From: Rheinheimera riviphila
GTDB taxonomy: Bacteria; Pseudomonadota; Gammaproteobacteria; Enterobacterales; Alteromonadaceae
Assembly: GCF_004005945.1 (NCBI RefSeq)
Contig: NZ_SACS01000020.1
Coordinates: 1-64,000 of the forward strand
Length of the DNA stretch: 64,000 nucleotides
Direction: 5' to 3'
The number at the start of each line of letters is the position of its first letter. The stretch's first letter is position 1. Both the position numbers and the translations under genes were made by a program. Of this stretch, positions 55,629 to 62,722 are shown in pieces. The notes under the pieces are model-generated. The model was not told the origin of the DNA. It searched no databases and saw only the letters and a program-made list of their open reading frames with translations.

Positions 55629-56021
55629 ATGAGTGTGTCGATTGCCGCGATCGCAGAAGCCACAGCCCGGTTTGCAGCGGATGAGCTGAAGGCATTTCGC
55701 GCATTTATTGATGTCAGCAAAGCGTTAAAAGGTGCGGTGAAAACTCAGCAAAACCAGGCCGCCGACACTTTTAACGCGATGCAGGCCGCGCTGGACAGTC
55801 TGCAACAGCCGGTCGCTGCCAATGGGCTGGCAGTGATTGCCGTGCTGGAAGCGGATGCCGCTTATCTCAAGGCACTGCAGGCTGTGACGCTACTGCCGGC
55901 TGATGTGAATCAACCCGCGGTCTCGCTGGCTTATATGCAGGAATTTTTGCAGCAAGTGGATACGACGATGGCGCATCAGATACAAAGTGCAGACAGCGAG
56001 GGAGCACAGGGCGATGAGTGA
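55629..56021 (+). CDS. Helical protein of the R-body operon
   Basis: A 130-residue, Ala-rich, probably all-helical protein (ARFAADELKAFRAFIDVSKALKGAV, then TFNAMQAALDSLQQPV) with no membrane segment. No family recognised. GGAG lies seven bases before the ATG. It overlaps the following gene by eight bases. Its helical, Ala/Gln-rich character resembles the other reb-linked proteins, so it could be a minor ribbon or assembly component. Confidence 0.65.
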   Translation: MSVSIAAIAEATARFAADELKAFRAFIDVSKALKGAVKTQQNQAADTFNAMQAALDSLQQPVAANGLAVIAVLEADAAYLKALQAVTLLPADVNQPAVSLAYMQEFLQQVDTTMAHQIQSADSEGAQGDE

Positions 56022-56304
56022 AAGCAATACTGCGACCAGTTCAGCCCAGCAACTGATCCAGCCGTCGGTGAATCAGTCCATTGCGCTCGCCGTACAAAGT
56101 GCGGTCGATCTGATGCGAAATCTAAACACGATTGAGACTACGGTCATCGGTGTGGCGTCGGCCGCCTGGCTGGCCGAACCAGGAAATACGGCGTACAAAG
56201 ACATTATCGAAAATGCCACCAAAACCATTACTTTTGCCGTGGAAAACCTGGCAAAAGTGGGCACAGTCGGTGCAGGGGTCCTGACGGATCTGAAACCGGA
56301 TTGA
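56014..56304 (+). CDS. Reb-linked helical protein, paralogue A
   Basis: A 96-residue protein sharing a motif with the protein at 59532: VNQSIALAVQSAVDLMRNLNT against IAQSIALAAQNEVDAYRNQNT, then a GVASAAWLAEP segment. This QSIALA...VD..RN.NT pattern is related to, but distinct from, the RebB repeat, and both copies flank the rebB genes. It is probably an accessory ribbon subunit. AGGGCG precedes the ATG, which lies inside the end of the previous gene. Confidence 0.7.
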   Translation: MSESNTATSSAQQLIQPSVNQSIALAVQSAVDLMRNLNTIETTVIGVASAAWLAEPGNTAYKDIIENATKTITFAVENLAKVGTVGAGVLTDLKPD

Positions 56305-56348
56305 TTGGAACGGCTGCCCGCGCAGTCACCTGAAAACAAGGAGAATCT

Positions 56349-56561
56349 ATGACCGAGATCAATCATGCTGTGGCGCAAAGTGTTGCGCTGGTCAATGCGC
56401 TGACCGTGGGGATGGCGCCAGCGATGGCCATGGGTAGCCAGTATCAGCATCTGGCGTATAACCTGGGTCTGGCAACGCTGAATCAGGTATTTGCCCAACA
56501 ACAGGCCAACATCACGCATCAGGCAACGGCGGTAGCCGGCGTGTTGCATAGCTGGCGCTAA
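56349..56561 (+). CDS. rebB: RebB-family R-body protein
   Basis: A 70-residue RebB-family (killing trait) protein with the family core PAMAMGSQYQ ... NQVFAQQQANITHQA. It differs from the four tandem copies: the first residues are MTEINHAVAQSVALVNAL, and the C terminus ends AGVLHSWR rather than TKLFAQN. RebB proteins polymerise to the coiled ribbon of R-bodies. GGAGAA precedes the ATG. Confidence 0.85.
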   Translation: MTEINHAVAQSVALVNALTVGMAPAMAMGSQYQHLAYNLGLATLNQVFAQQQANITHQATAVAGVLHSWR

Positions 56562-56564
56562 ACC

Positions 56565-56906
56565 ATGATGCAGCCGGATAAACCCGAAAATAGACCCGAA
56601 AATAAACCCGAAAATGCAGTGGCGCAGCAGACAGTCGCCAGTGGCCAGGACTTATTGCAACAAGCCTTGGCGCTGTTTGATTTACAGCCTGTGCAGCCGG
56701 TGGCGTTGGTTTTCCCTAATGTGATTGGCGAACCGGGTGTTTTATCTGCTGGCCAGATGCAACACTATGTCGGCCAGCTGTTTGCACAGCAGGAACTGTT
56801 ATTTGCCGCGGCAGACGTGACAGAACCCGCGCCGGAAGCGGATGCTGAGCCGCTGGCCGAATCTGCCGAGCTGCAGGCGATCCGCCAGATGTATGCCGGG
56901 GACTGA
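56565..56906 (+). CDS. Uncharacterised protein of the R-body operon
   Basis: A 113-residue acidic protein. The N terminus has a short repeat (KPENRPENKPEN), the middle a VALVFPNVIGEPGVLSAGQ segment, and the C terminus a Glu/Ala-rich region before AIRQMYAGD. It starts four bases after the upstream rebB-like gene. The ribosome site is weak. No family recognised. Confidence 0.6.
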   Translation: MMQPDKPENRPENKPENAVAQQTVASGQDLLQQALALFDLQPVQPVALVFPNVIGEPGVLSAGQMQHYVGQLFAQQELLFAAADVTEPAPEADAEPLAESAELQAIRQMYAGD

Positions 56907-56917
56907 GCCACCCGGGC

Positions 56918-57511
56918 ATGAGTTTGCTGACCCGCCAAAGCCTGTTGCCCAAAGCCCGGCTTGAACAGGATTTACAGTTGACGCTGGGCAGTCGTATTGC
57001 AGCCCAGTTGACGCCGTTGCAGCAACAGCGACCCCGTATCTACCGCGATATGCAAAGTGACTGGCTGACGCCATATCAGCCGCCGTTATCGGCCGACCAT
57101 ACCAGCATGCAGCAACCCACACCTCTGCCATCGGATCTGTCCTGGTACTGGCAGCAACTGATACTGCCAGACCAGTCGATCTGCTCGGAACTGGTGCTGA
57201 TGCGCCGTGACCACATCCTTTACCTGACTTATCTAAACATCTTACCGGCGGACTTTGGCTTGTTCAGTCCGCTATGGCCACAACAGGCGATGCGATATGC
57301 CGACCAGCTGATTGCCGAAACACTTGGCAATATCGCCGCTTTTGCACGGGCACAGCATGATCTTGCCATTGTCACCACCCTGACCAATCCGAATCTGGCG
57401 GCCATTTTTGTGCATCAGCATTTCCAAAAAACGCCCAGCGGCAGCCAGATCGTCGGTTTCCCGCTGCCCGCGCGTTATGTCCGACTGCTGGCGCCGACGC
57501 CGCATGGTTGA
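56918..57511 (+). CDS. Uncharacterised protein of the R-body operon
   Basis: A 197-residue soluble protein with no signal peptide. Conserved-looking blocks are PLPSDLSWYWQQLILPDQS, a LYLTYLNILPADFGLF segment and a helical RYADQLIAETLGNIAAFARAQHD. It ends with a strand-rich FPLPARYVRLLAP. The Trp/Tyr content and late helices give no family I can name. It starts 11 bp after the preceding gene and is last in this part of the operon before the sigma-54 promoter at 57682. Confidence 0.6.
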   Translation: MSLLTRQSLLPKARLEQDLQLTLGSRIAAQLTPLQQQRPRIYRDMQSDWLTPYQPPLSADHTSMQQPTPLPSDLSWYWQQLILPDQSICSELVLMRRDHILYLTYLNILPADFGLFSPLWPQQAMRYADQLIAETLGNIAAFARAQHDLAIVTTLTNPNLAAIFVHQHFQKTPSGSQIVGFPLPARYVRLLAPTPHG

Positions 57512-57681
57512 GTGCGATTTTCCGACCGGCTGTTGTCCGGTAGCCGGATCAGACCGCCGGAATTTCTGAACTGGATGAAATGAACCGCTGCTTGGTAGTG
57601 TCAGATCGTTCTGTAACCACAATGAAAGTTAAAAATATATATAAAACATATAGATATGTATTTGTGTGGCAATGTTTTCAC
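57512..57681. other. Upstream region of the rebB promoter
   Basis: No gene. It contains a CCGGC...GCCGG inverted repeat (about 57524-57548), which could end the preceding operon, and an AT-rich stretch (57628-57660) that could be an upstream binding or bending site for the activator or IHF. Confidence 0.45.
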
Positions 57682-57697
57682 TGGCACAGCCAATGCA
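57682..57697 (+). promoter_or_regulatory. Predicted sigma-54 promoter of the rebB genes
   Basis: TGGCACAGCCAATGCA matches TGGCACG-N4-TTGCW: GG at -24 and GC at -12 with exact spacing; only positions 7 and 12 differ. Transcription would begin near 57709, 62 bp before the first tandem rebB. The activator at 53796 is the obvious partner. Confidence 0.75.
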
Positions 57698-57770
57698 CTG
57701 TTAAGGCAGAGTCCCTGAAAACGGATTCGAAAACAATGTCCTAGCGGTTCAAAAACCATGGAGAAAGATT

Positions 57771-58001
57771 ATGTCAAGTGCACAACTTGTAAATGGCGCG
57801 GTCGTCGACTCTGTCACTATTACCAACACAAAAGTTCTGGCTGAAGCCCCCGCAATGGCGATGGGTAGTTTGTATCAGACTATCGGCAATTCTGTTGCGA
57901 TGGCGGCGGCCAATGCGGTCTATGCCCAGCAACAGGCCAATGTGGTGTATCAGGCTTCGACCACCCTTGGGGTGACCAAACTGTTCGCACAAAATTCGTA
58001 A
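57771..58001 (+). CDS. rebB: RebB-family R-body protein, tandem copy 1
   Basis: A 76-residue RebB-family protein and likely a main subunit of the R-body ribbon. It has the conserved TNTKVLAEAPAMAMGSLYQTIG stretch, then NSVAMAAANAVYAQQQANV and a TLGVTKLFAQN end. Almost the same in copies 3 and 4. The start has GGAGAAAG upstream, typical of high expression. First gene after the sigma-54 promoter. Confidence 0.92.
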   Translation: MSSAQLVNGAVVDSVTITNTKVLAEAPAMAMGSLYQTIGNSVAMAAANAVYAQQQANVVYQASTTLGVTKLFAQNS

Positions 58002-58042
58002 CCACCTCGTGGTTTCAGTCTCGTCCATCGGGAGATTAGCTC

Positions 58043-58273
58043 ATGTCACAACCATGTGAAGTTAACGGAGCCATCGTTGATGCGGTCGCCGGCTCTAACG
58101 CGTCTGTCGTCGCTGTTGCTCCGGCGATGGCAATGGGAAATTTGTATCAGACGATTGGCAATTCTGTGGCGATGGCAGCGGCAAACGCCGTCTATGCCCA
58201 GCAACAGGGCTGGGTCACCTCTCAGTCTGCCGGAACCTTAGGGATCACTAAATTGTTCAGTCAGAACAAGTGA
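58043..58273 (+). CDS. rebB: RebB-family R-body protein, tandem copy 2 (divergent)
   Basis: A 76-residue RebB protein that shares AMAMGNLYQTIGNSVAM and ANAVYAQQQ with its neighbours but differs elsewhere: SNASVVAVAPAM replaces TNTKVLAEAPAM, QQQGWVTSQSAGTLGI replaces QQQANVxYQAxTTLGV, and a cysteine appears at residue 5. It may be a minor or junction subunit. GGGAG precedes the ATG. Confidence 0.9.
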   Translation: MSQPCEVNGAIVDAVAGSNASVVAVAPAMAMGNLYQTIGNSVAMAAANAVYAQQQGWVTSQSAGTLGITKLFSQNK

Positions 58274-58329
58274 TCAACAACGATTCAACCATCAGTAAGT
58301 AGGCGCAAGCCACTTCAGGAGAATTCATT

Positions 58330-58572
58330 ATGTCAAATGCTCCAGCTCAGCCAACAGTCGTCAATGGCGCTGTTGTCGATTCAATTGTGACGACCAATAC
58401 CAAAGTGCTGGCCGAAGCGCCGGCGATGGCGATGGGTAGTTTATACCAGACCATTGGCAATTCAGTGGCGATGGCCGCGGCAAATGCCGTGTACGCGCAG
58501 CAGCAGGCTAATGTCGGCTATCAGGCCGCCAGTACCCTTGGCGTGACCAAGCTGTTTGCAGATAACAAATAA
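58330..58572 (+). CDS. rebB: RebB-family R-body protein, tandem copy 3
   Basis: An 80-residue RebB protein with the standard TNTKVLAEAPAMAMGSLYQ core and an ANVGYQAASTLGVTKLFADNK end. Its N terminus is slightly longer (SNAPAQPTVVNGAVVDSI). AGGAGAA precedes the ATG. Close to copies 1 and 4 at DNA level. Confidence 0.92.
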   Translation: MSNAPAQPTVVNGAVVDSIVTTNTKVLAEAPAMAMGSLYQTIGNSVAMAAANAVYAQQQANVGYQAASTLGVTKLFADNK

Positions 58573-58603
58573 CCGGGTTTGATCAGTGTAAAAGGAGAAC
58601 ACG

Positions 58604-58843
58604 ATGAGTAGCACATCTCAACCAACAGCAGTCAATGGCGCCATTATTGATGCAGTCACGATTGCCAATACCAAAGTACTGGCCGAAGCACCCGCGATGG
58701 CGATGGGTAGTTTGTATCAGACCATTGGCAATTCAGTGGCGATGGCAGCAGCCAATGCCGTGTATGCGCAGCAGCAGGCCAATGTGGCCTACCAGGCCGC
58801 GACCACTTTGGGTGTCACCAAGTTGTTTGCCCAGAACAAGTAA
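58604..58843 (+). CDS. rebB: RebB-family R-body protein, tandem copy 4
   Basis: A 79-residue RebB protein with the same core (IANTKVLAEAPAMAMGSLYQ) and TKLFAQNK end. AAAGGAGAA precedes the ATG. The last of the tandem set, followed 24 bp later by a terminator hairpin. Confidence 0.92.
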   Translation: MSSTSQPTAVNGAIIDAVTIANTKVLAEAPAMAMGSLYQTIGNSVAMAAANAVYAQQQANVAYQAATTLGVTKLFAQNK

Positions 58844-58866
58844 CCAAAGTCGCACTCTTTGAAAAG

Positions 58867-58886
58867 CGCCCGAGGCGGGCGTTTTT
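58867..58886 (+). terminator. Terminator after the tandem rebB genes
   Basis: CGCCC-GAGGC-GGGCG followed by TTTTT. The short stem may let some transcripts read on into the downstream reb genes, giving unequal amounts of ribbon and accessory proteins. Confidence 0.7.
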
Positions 58887-58961
58887 CAGGAGGCATTTGT
58901 CCTGGCCCGCACATCTGTTTGCGCTGTGGCTCAAAGGATGACCATCAGACAGGTATCTATT

Positions 58962-59171
58962 ATGTCCGACACCAATTACATCAAAAGCTCAGTTGCCATC
59001 AATGACGAAGTGCAAAGTCAGAGCAATGAAACTCTGCAGACACTGTCGCTGGGGGCGTTGGTCAATGCCACCTCATTGACGATGCTAAACAACACCTCAA
59101 ACCAATATGCGGCACAGACACTGGCTAATTCGGCGATGGTGCAGGTTTGTAACAAAATTCTGAGTTCATAG
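58962..59171 (+). CDS. Divergent RebB-like protein
   Basis: A 69-residue protein that keeps the length and spacing of RebB (VNATSLTMLNNTSNQYAAQT where RebB has PAMAMG...NAVYAQQQ) but not the exact motif. It is probably a distinct ribbon component. The ATG at 58962 has AGG upstream. It lies after the terminator of the tandem genes. Confidence 0.65.
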   Translation: MSDTNYIKSSVAINDEVQSQSNETLQTLSLGALVNATSLTMLNNTSNQYAAQTLANSAMVQVCNKILSS

Positions 59172-59216
59172 ACCGATCCGGATCTATGCATTCATTTGTG
59201 ATTTCAGGAGTCTGCT

Positions 59217-59474
59217 ATGCCCACGACACCACCAGCCGCCGAGATATTTAATTGTCTCAAAGCGTCATTTGATCAGACTGCCAACAATGCGCAGGCGCAA
59301 TGGTCCCTTGATTTCAGCCGGCAACAAAATCGCTTGTTGCTTTCTGTGCAGATAGGTCCAACAGAGCCGCTGAAGGCCGGCAGCTGTCTGCAAAGCAGTA
59401 TTGATGCAGATGGTCTGAACACCCTGAGCGAATTTCTGGCCCAGGTCAAAATGCAGATGGCAAACCCAGGCTGA
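59217..59474 (+). CDS. Uncharacterised small protein of the R-body operon
   Basis: An 85-residue soluble protein with an alternating pattern (WSLDFSRQQNRLLLSVQIG) then a helix (LNTLSEFLAQVKMQMAN). It is not RebB-like. AGGAG precedes the ATG. No family recognised. Confidence 0.6.
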   Translation: MPTTPPAAEIFNCLKASFDQTANNAQAQWSLDFSRQQNRLLLSVQIGPTEPLKAGSCLQSSIDADGLNTLSEFLAQVKMQMANPG

Positions 59475-59531
59475 CATCTGCCTGGAAATCGCCGGGAAAT
59501 CGCGACAGCCACTAACCAATGAGAACCGCAT

Positions 59532-59966
59532 ATGACTGAATCAAAACAGCAAACGCCGCCAAGTTCGAAGCTGGGCCTGACGGCGGAAGAGGCCGCCGGC
59601 GCGTCGATTGCCCAGTCCATCGCGCTGGCGGCGCAGAACGAAGTGGATGCATACCGTAATCAGAACACGGTGAACATGGTGGCCATGGGGGTTGCCTATG
59701 CTAAGTGGCTGCAAAATCCTACGCTGAGCAAACAATACAGTGAGGTGGTCGATGCGGCACGTCTGAGCATGGGGAATGAAGAATCGGAGACGATCAAAGC
59801 CTTTGCCGGCGGCGTTAACAAGACCAGCGCCCATACCCGTGCGGAAAGCAATCCGCCGCCGCAAGCTGCTGCTGCGGCCAGTGCGCCGGGCCCTGGCACA
59901 CATTCGCTGCCAGCGAGGGTATTCAGTTATTTTTTATCGCCACCGGCCAAGCCGGAGCAATCTTAA
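59532..59966 (+). CDS. Reb-linked helical protein, paralogue B
   Basis: A 144-residue protein. The N-terminal part is paralogous to 56014-56304: SIAQSIALAAQNEVDAYRNQ and MGVAYAKWLQNP. It has a longer Pro/Ala-rich C-terminal tail (PPPQAAAAASAPGPGT...). GAGAA precedes the ATG. It is the last plus-strand gene of the locus and converges with the minus-strand accessory operon. Confidence 0.7.
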   Translation: MTESKQQTPPSSKLGLTAEEAAGASIAQSIALAAQNEVDAYRNQNTVNMVAMGVAYAKWLQNPTLSKQYSEVVDAARLSMGNEESETIKAFAGGVNKTSAHTRAESNPPPQAAAAASAPGPGTHSLPARVFSYFLSPPAKPEQS

Positions 59967-60070
59967 TCTCCTCAGTGCAACGCGGACTCTGTGGCAGGCG
60001 TGCCCGGCCAGGCGGCGACATATCAGCCAGGCTTGGCTGGCTGTGTTTGCTGCTGGCTGCCGTCGCTTAC

Positions 60071-60307
60071 TTAAAACCGCTGTTGTTCCAGTGAATCCAG
60101 CAGATGCTGCATCACACTGCGTTTTGCTGCCGCCCGTTGTTGCTGTTGTGCCGCATCTGATTGCAGTGCTGCAGTTATTGGCGATAAATCAATGGCCTGC
60201 CGGGTGGCGGTGACTGCGTCCTGCGGCGACATCTGCTGTAACCAGCTGGCGGGTTGCCAGTACCAGCCAAACCGATCAAATACTGCCACCTGTTCATCGG
60301 CTGCCAT
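60071..60307 (-). CDS. Uncharacterised protein of the reb accessory operon
   Basis: A 78-residue soluble protein with FGWYWQPASWLQQMSPQDAVTAT and a helical Gln/Ala-rich C terminus (SDAAQQQQRAAAKRSVMQHLLDS). AGG precedes the ATG. It starts 11 bp after the previous minus-strand gene. No family recognised. Confidence 0.6.
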   Translation of the reverse strand: MAADEQVAVFDRFGWYWQPASWLQQMSPQDAVTATRQAIDLSPITAALQSDAAQQQQRAAAKRSVMQHLLDSLEQQRF

Positions 60308-60318
60308 AGCAGCGCCTG

Positions 60319-60858
60319 TTACAGCAACAGCGCAGGCAACATGCTGCAGGGCGGCGTAGTGCAGGCAGCTGGTTGCAGCGTCTCAGGCGCAGGCACGGTG
60401 GTCGCGTCGGAGGCTGCCGTGCTGGCGCCTGGGGGAAACGGCAGTTGCAGCAGCGGGAAACGGCTGAGCAATTGTTGATATAACTGCTGGTGCCAGTGGA
60501 TCAATGTGCTGAGGCCGTTGCTTTGCTGTGTGCGGGCCCGGTACTCCTGCTGATAATCAAACCAATGCTCGGCATCTGATGGCAGCGGACAGCTGTACAA
60601 TAAATCAAGCAGCGCGCTTTGGGTGTCCGGATATACCGCTGACACTTGCTCAGCCTGGGCCAGGCTGATCTGTTCGGGCAGCAGTTGCCAGCGCTCGCTG
60701 AAAATAAACAGTTGCTGCATCTGGGCACCAAATGCCGCCAGTCGGGCAGGGCTCAGGGGGCGTTGCTGATAGGGATTGTCTTTTGCAAAGGCCAGCGTTT
60801 GTTGCAATAGCGCATTCAGCTGCAGAAAATCAATGGTATCCAAAGTAGTGAGTTGCAT
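60319..60858 (-). CDS. Uncharacterised protein of the reb accessory operon
   Basis: A 179-residue soluble, helical protein (TLDTIDFLQLNALLQQTLAF; QSALLDLLYSCPLPSDAEHWF) with a Pro/Ala-rich C-terminal tail ending in CTTPPC. AGGAA precedes the ATG. It lies between genes of the same strand with short gaps, so it is part of an operon whose first gene is the AraC regulator. Confidence 0.6.
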   Translation of the reverse strand: MQLTTLDTIDFLQLNALLQQTLAFAKDNPYQQRPLSPARLAAFGAQMQQLFIFSERWQLLPEQISLAQAEQVSAVYPDTQSALLDLLYSCPLPSDAEHWFDYQQEYRARTQQSNGLSTLIHWHQQLYQQLLSRFPLLQLPFPPGASTAASDATTVPAPETLQPAACTTPPCSMLPALLL

Positions 60859-60882
60859 GTTTAATTCCTGTCCGGGCGGTTT

Positions 60883-61311
60883 CTAGTCATAACGGTTATA
60901 GCTTGGCGGGCCGGCTAGCCCCTTTTGCTCTGGCGGGGTATCTTTGCTCCCCGCCACGATGGCAAAGCCGCTGGCAGGTATTGCAACCGGGGGCATGGCA
61001 ACGGTGGGCTGCTCAGGCCCGGTGTCGCCGCAAGCAGGGTTCAGGTCACGATAAAAAGCGCAGATCTGACTGAACAACTGCTGACATGCCGCCTGCTGCG
61101 GCGGATCGTCGCTGAGACTGGCCAGCGCCTGCAGTATCGGGCCGAACTCTGTCATTAGATTCCGGACCAACGATGCAGACAAAGCACGACCGTGGCGCTG
61201 AACATCCAGCAACACCGCTTGTTTCAGCCAGTGCAGCAGCAACTCCGCGGTTTCAGTCCCGGCGTTGCACTGCCTGATCAGGCTGACCATCAGGATCGGA
61301 TCTGTTTGCAT
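60883..61311 (-). CDS. Uncharacterised protein of the reb accessory operon
   Basis: A 142-residue helical protein (PILMVSLIRQCNAGTET, ELLLHWLKQAVLLDVQRHGR, ACQQLFSQICAFYRDL) with a Pro-rich C-terminal tail. The ATG at 61311 has GGAG six bases upstream; a longer frame to 61554 is possible but has no ribosome site or consistent domain. No family recognised. Confidence 0.6.
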   Translation of the reverse strand: MQTDPILMVSLIRQCNAGTETAELLLHWLKQAVLLDVQRHGRALSASLVRNLMTEFGPILQALASLSDDPPQQAACQQLFSQICAFYRDLNPACGDTGPEQPTVAMPPVAIPASGFAIVAGSKDTPPEQKGLAGPPSYNRYD

Positions 61312-61517
61312 ATCATTCTCCATTGCCGTTGTATATCGCGTCGTAAAAGCCAGTACTGCAGCCAGTACAGCAGCAAATACAGAAGCCAGATACGTGCCAA
61401 TCGCCCGGGCTGCTGTCTGAGGCTGCAATACCAGCAGAACAGCGCGATGCCAACGACATTCTGCCGTCGAAACTGAAGGCGCAGTGCCGGCCAGCGGCTT
61501 GAACCGGCCAGTTGCAT
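61290..61517 (-). CDS. Possible two-helix membrane protein
   Basis: A 75-residue frame with a first hydrophobic stretch (VVGIALFCWYCS), a second (IWLLYLLLYWLQYWLL) and a basic end (RRDIQRQWRM). It overlaps the next gene by 22 bases, as in translational coupling. No ribosome site is clear, and the start may be ATG 61517 or TTG 61550. Support is only the plausible membrane topology and its place in the operon. Confidence 0.4.
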   Translation of the reverse strand: MQLAGSSRWPALRLQFRRQNVVGIALFCWYCSLRQQPGRLARIWLLYLLLYWLQYWLLRRDIQRQWRMICKQIRS

Positions 61518-61556
61518 GCGCGCAGCGGCGCAATCTGACCGCTTCGGCAAACACCT

Positions 61557-62262
61557 TCAGACATCATTGAGCTCCCGTCGGATTTGTTTCGGAGTCTGAT
61601 TAAACAGACTTTTAAAAGAAGTGGAAAAATTGGCCTGTAGCGGATAGCCCAGCCGTGCAGATATTTCCTGAATACTTAAATTGGTATCGAGCAACAGTTG
61701 CCGGGCCTTCTGCATCCGTTGTGCGCGCAACCAGGCGGACACCCCGATATTCAGCTCCTTTTTAAAGGCTTTGGCTAAACTGTTGCGATTGGTATTCATC
61801 GCTTTGCTGATTGAGCTTAGCGTCAGCGGTTGCTCCAGATGTTGTTGAATGTAAAGGCAGGTTTTTTCCACCAGTGCTTTGTGTTTGCGACTGAGTGACG
61901 CCGTGTTGTAAGAGGGAGCACTGAGGAGTGGTTGCGGGAGTGGTAATAATATTTTTTGATAGACCTGCATAAACTGTTCAATCGATGCGCGCTCCAGCGG
62001 GCCGGTTAAGCGGAATGTGTGACTATGCAGATGAATAATGGCCGCGGCCTGAGGGCTCTCTGCCAGCAGCTGTTGCGCCAGAATAAAGCTACTTTCTTCC
62101 TCGATGATAAATACAGTCATTTTTTTTGAGACTGTATAATTCAACATTGTCCATACTGTCGGTGACCATGCATTGATATTCTTTGGTCAGAACTTGCCAC
62201 AATGGCATCAATTGTGGCGGATTGTTTGAAATGAAAACCAGAATTAAAGTGTCATTATTCAT
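61557..62262 (-). CDS. AraC-type regulator with N-terminal receiver-like domain, frameshifted at A8
   Basis: The AraC-type DNA-binding domain (LTLSSISKAMNTNRNSLAKAF, ISARLGYPLQANFSTSFKSLF) ends the protein. An open frame starting at ATG 62262, with GAGGAAA upstream, encodes 47 residues like the first half of a receiver (LILVFISNN ... YQCMVTDSMDNVELYSLKK) and then meets an A8 tract at 62120-62127. Skipping one A puts it in frame with VFIIEEESSFILAQQLL and the AraC domain, giving 234 residues. Without the shift, translation from ATG 62120 would give an AraC protein with about 80 residues before the HTH. A sequencing error, transcript slippage or a true mutation are all possible. The receiver-like half lacks the acidic cluster and phospho-Asp, so it would be a pseudo-receiver. 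Confidence 0.7.
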
Positions 62263-62722
62263 CAATATTTCCTCTGTTTGTTACTAAATGTTTGTTATTA
62301 AATGTTTGTTTAAAAATCAAAAATAAGATATTTTAATGTTTTATTATTGTGCTTGAGTGGCTGAACTTGTCGACAACAGAATGAACTGCAGCATATTTGT
62401 TGTCTTATATTGAGCCTGAAACCAAATAAGCTTGGGCGGTCACAACTATCGCCGGGCAATTGTTGGCAAACGCCATAGAATGGTGCTTTATATTTTTGTG
62501 ATGAAAACTTGATATATTTTCTTAAGCTGTTAGAACCACTGCCGATTTTTTATACGGCACGATGTTCAAAACAAAGGTTGCAGGACGGCTGCCGGTGAAT
62601 GCCTACTGCGTGTGGTAACACTGTCTGTGGCAACAACGTGGTGAGTTGATTGGGTCTGTCATTGCGGGGCAATTCGTAAAAAAGGTCAGTACATTGCAGC
62701 TATTTACCGACCCATTACATGT
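62263..62722. other. Intergenic region upstream of the AraC-type gene
   Basis: 460 AT-rich bases with no gene I can support. It should contain the AraC promoter. A weak sigma-54-like match on the minus strand (62579-62594, CGGCAGCCGTCCTGCA) has the right GG/GC spacing but only half of the other conserved bases. Confidence 0.5.

Noticed and set aside
61313-61554. Longer N terminus for the protein at 60883-61311
   Set aside because: No ribosome site for the upstream starts and no domain pattern; the ATG at 61311 has a GGAG at good spacing.
62579-62594. Sigma-54 promoter for the AraC-type gene
   Set aside because: Only the GG/GC spacing and about half of the other positions fit, and it lies over 300 bp from the start codon.
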